Below are positions 63,861 to 64,000 of a DNA stretch of 64,000 nt, piece after piece. The stretch is from positions 24,113 to 88,112 of the forward strand of contig DAICXZ010000005.1 of the NCBI GenBank assembly GCA_027311945.1, written 5' to 3'. Below the pieces are notes generated by a model that saw only the letters and a program-made list of their open reading frames with translations, ran no database searches and was not told the DNA's origin. Made by a program: the position numbers and the translations under genes. The DNA comes from Erythrobacter sp. GTDB lineage: Bacteria; Pseudomonadota; Alphaproteobacteria; Sphingomonadales; Sphingomonadaceae. The first letter of the stretch is position 1. The number at the start of each line of letters is the position of its first letter.

Positions 63861-64000
63861 GGCCTATTCCGTTGAAAAAGTCGCCGCTGGCTGCGCTGGT
63901 TTAAGGTTCCGGATCGAGCGCGAGTGAGGCCGCTGCCTCTCTCAGGCGGTGGCGAGGCCCGGCATGGGCCGCATCTTGGCCAGTTTCCGGAGGTTCTGGG
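63861..64000 (-). mobile_element. End of an insertion sequence (partial)
   Basis: Beyond a transposase stop codon lies GGCCTATTCCGTTGAAAAAG, which resembles the terminal inverted repeats of IS1182/IS5-like elements with their GACTTTTTCAAC core. The other end is outside the window. The exact boundary is approximate. Confidence 0.5.
63942..64000 (-). CDS. Transposase, C-terminal fragment (runs off the window)
   Basis: The minus strand is open from the window edge to TGA at 63944-63942, encoding QNLRKLAKMRPMPGLATA at its end. NLRKLAK is typical of the C-terminus of IS5/IS1182-group DDE transposases. Whether the full gene is intact cannot be seen. Confidence 0.65.
   Translation of the reverse strand, partial: QNLRKLAKMRPMPGLATA

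Overview
The window is a gene-dense, high-GC bacterial chromosome segment from an alphaproteobacterium, most probably order Sphingomonadales (Erythrobacter/Porphyrobacter-like). The assignment is inferred from gene content and not from a database search. Supporting signs are a supernumerary complex I subunit of the NDUFS4 type, GAAC-N7-GAAC boxes of the alphaproteobacterial LexA type, a DUF6456 protein, a DUF4188 protein, a GTA-type 3TM holin, palindromic repeats built on GAGCTTGTCGAAGG, frequent TTG/GTG starts and 1- or 4-base gene overlaps. Almost everything is core genome. The only clear mobile DNA is at the right edge.

Layout. 1-6.1 kb: end of a ThDP enzyme, an EVE protein, a GGDEF/EAL protein, then dapF-mtaB-ftsY coupled through TTGA overlaps, and yciB. 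6.3-14.5 kb (minus): kup, the cytochrome c maturation run ccmC-D-E-F-G-H-I, an amino-acid dehydrogenase and tRNA-His. 14.7-16.1 kb (plus): a 2OG-Fe(II) oxygenase, an ABM-like protein and a GFA protein. 16.2-28.8 kb (minus): rpmE, then the classical translation/envelope cluster rpsB-tsf-(inserted plus-strand gene)-pyrH-frr-uppS-cdsA-dxr-rseP-bamA-skp-fabZ, without lpxD, lpxA or lpxB at their usual places. 29.1-32.5 kb: a small membrane protein behind two SOS boxes, pssA-psd, tRNA-Tyr, rlmB and hup. 32.7-42.2 kb: lon, ybaB, dnaX, a DUF4188 gene, SRP RNA, an NDUFS4-like gene, hrpB with an in-frame palindromic insert, and a polyprenyl diphosphate synthase. 42.2-46.9 kb: chorismate mutase, a BASS transporter, a PepSY/response regulator/histidine kinase set and a SIMPL protein. 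47-55 kb: an ABC-F ATPase, a disordered protein, DUF6456 and XRE genes, a GT4 glycosyltransferase, yajC-secD-secF and tRNA-Pro(GGG). 55.4-64 kb: a cytochrome b561-YceI fusion, a holin, aroQ-accB-accC, an Lrp regulator, a histidine-kinase-like protein with a decayed ATPase, a polysaccharide deacetylase, tRNA-CAT, tRNA-Pro(TGG), and the end of an insertion sequence.

The genes serve peptidoglycan precursors (dapF, uppS), outer-membrane assembly (bamA, skp, rseP), phospholipid synthesis (cdsA, pssA, psd, accBC, fabZ), protein export (ftsY, SRP RNA, yajC-secDF), respiration (ccm, NDUFS4) and translation. The best candidate for something undescribed is the 73-residue membrane protein at 29182. It has two tandem LexA-type boxes just upstream and could be an SOS-induced division checkpoint protein. 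The second is the 68-bp perfect-stem palindrome that the hrpB reading frame passes through.
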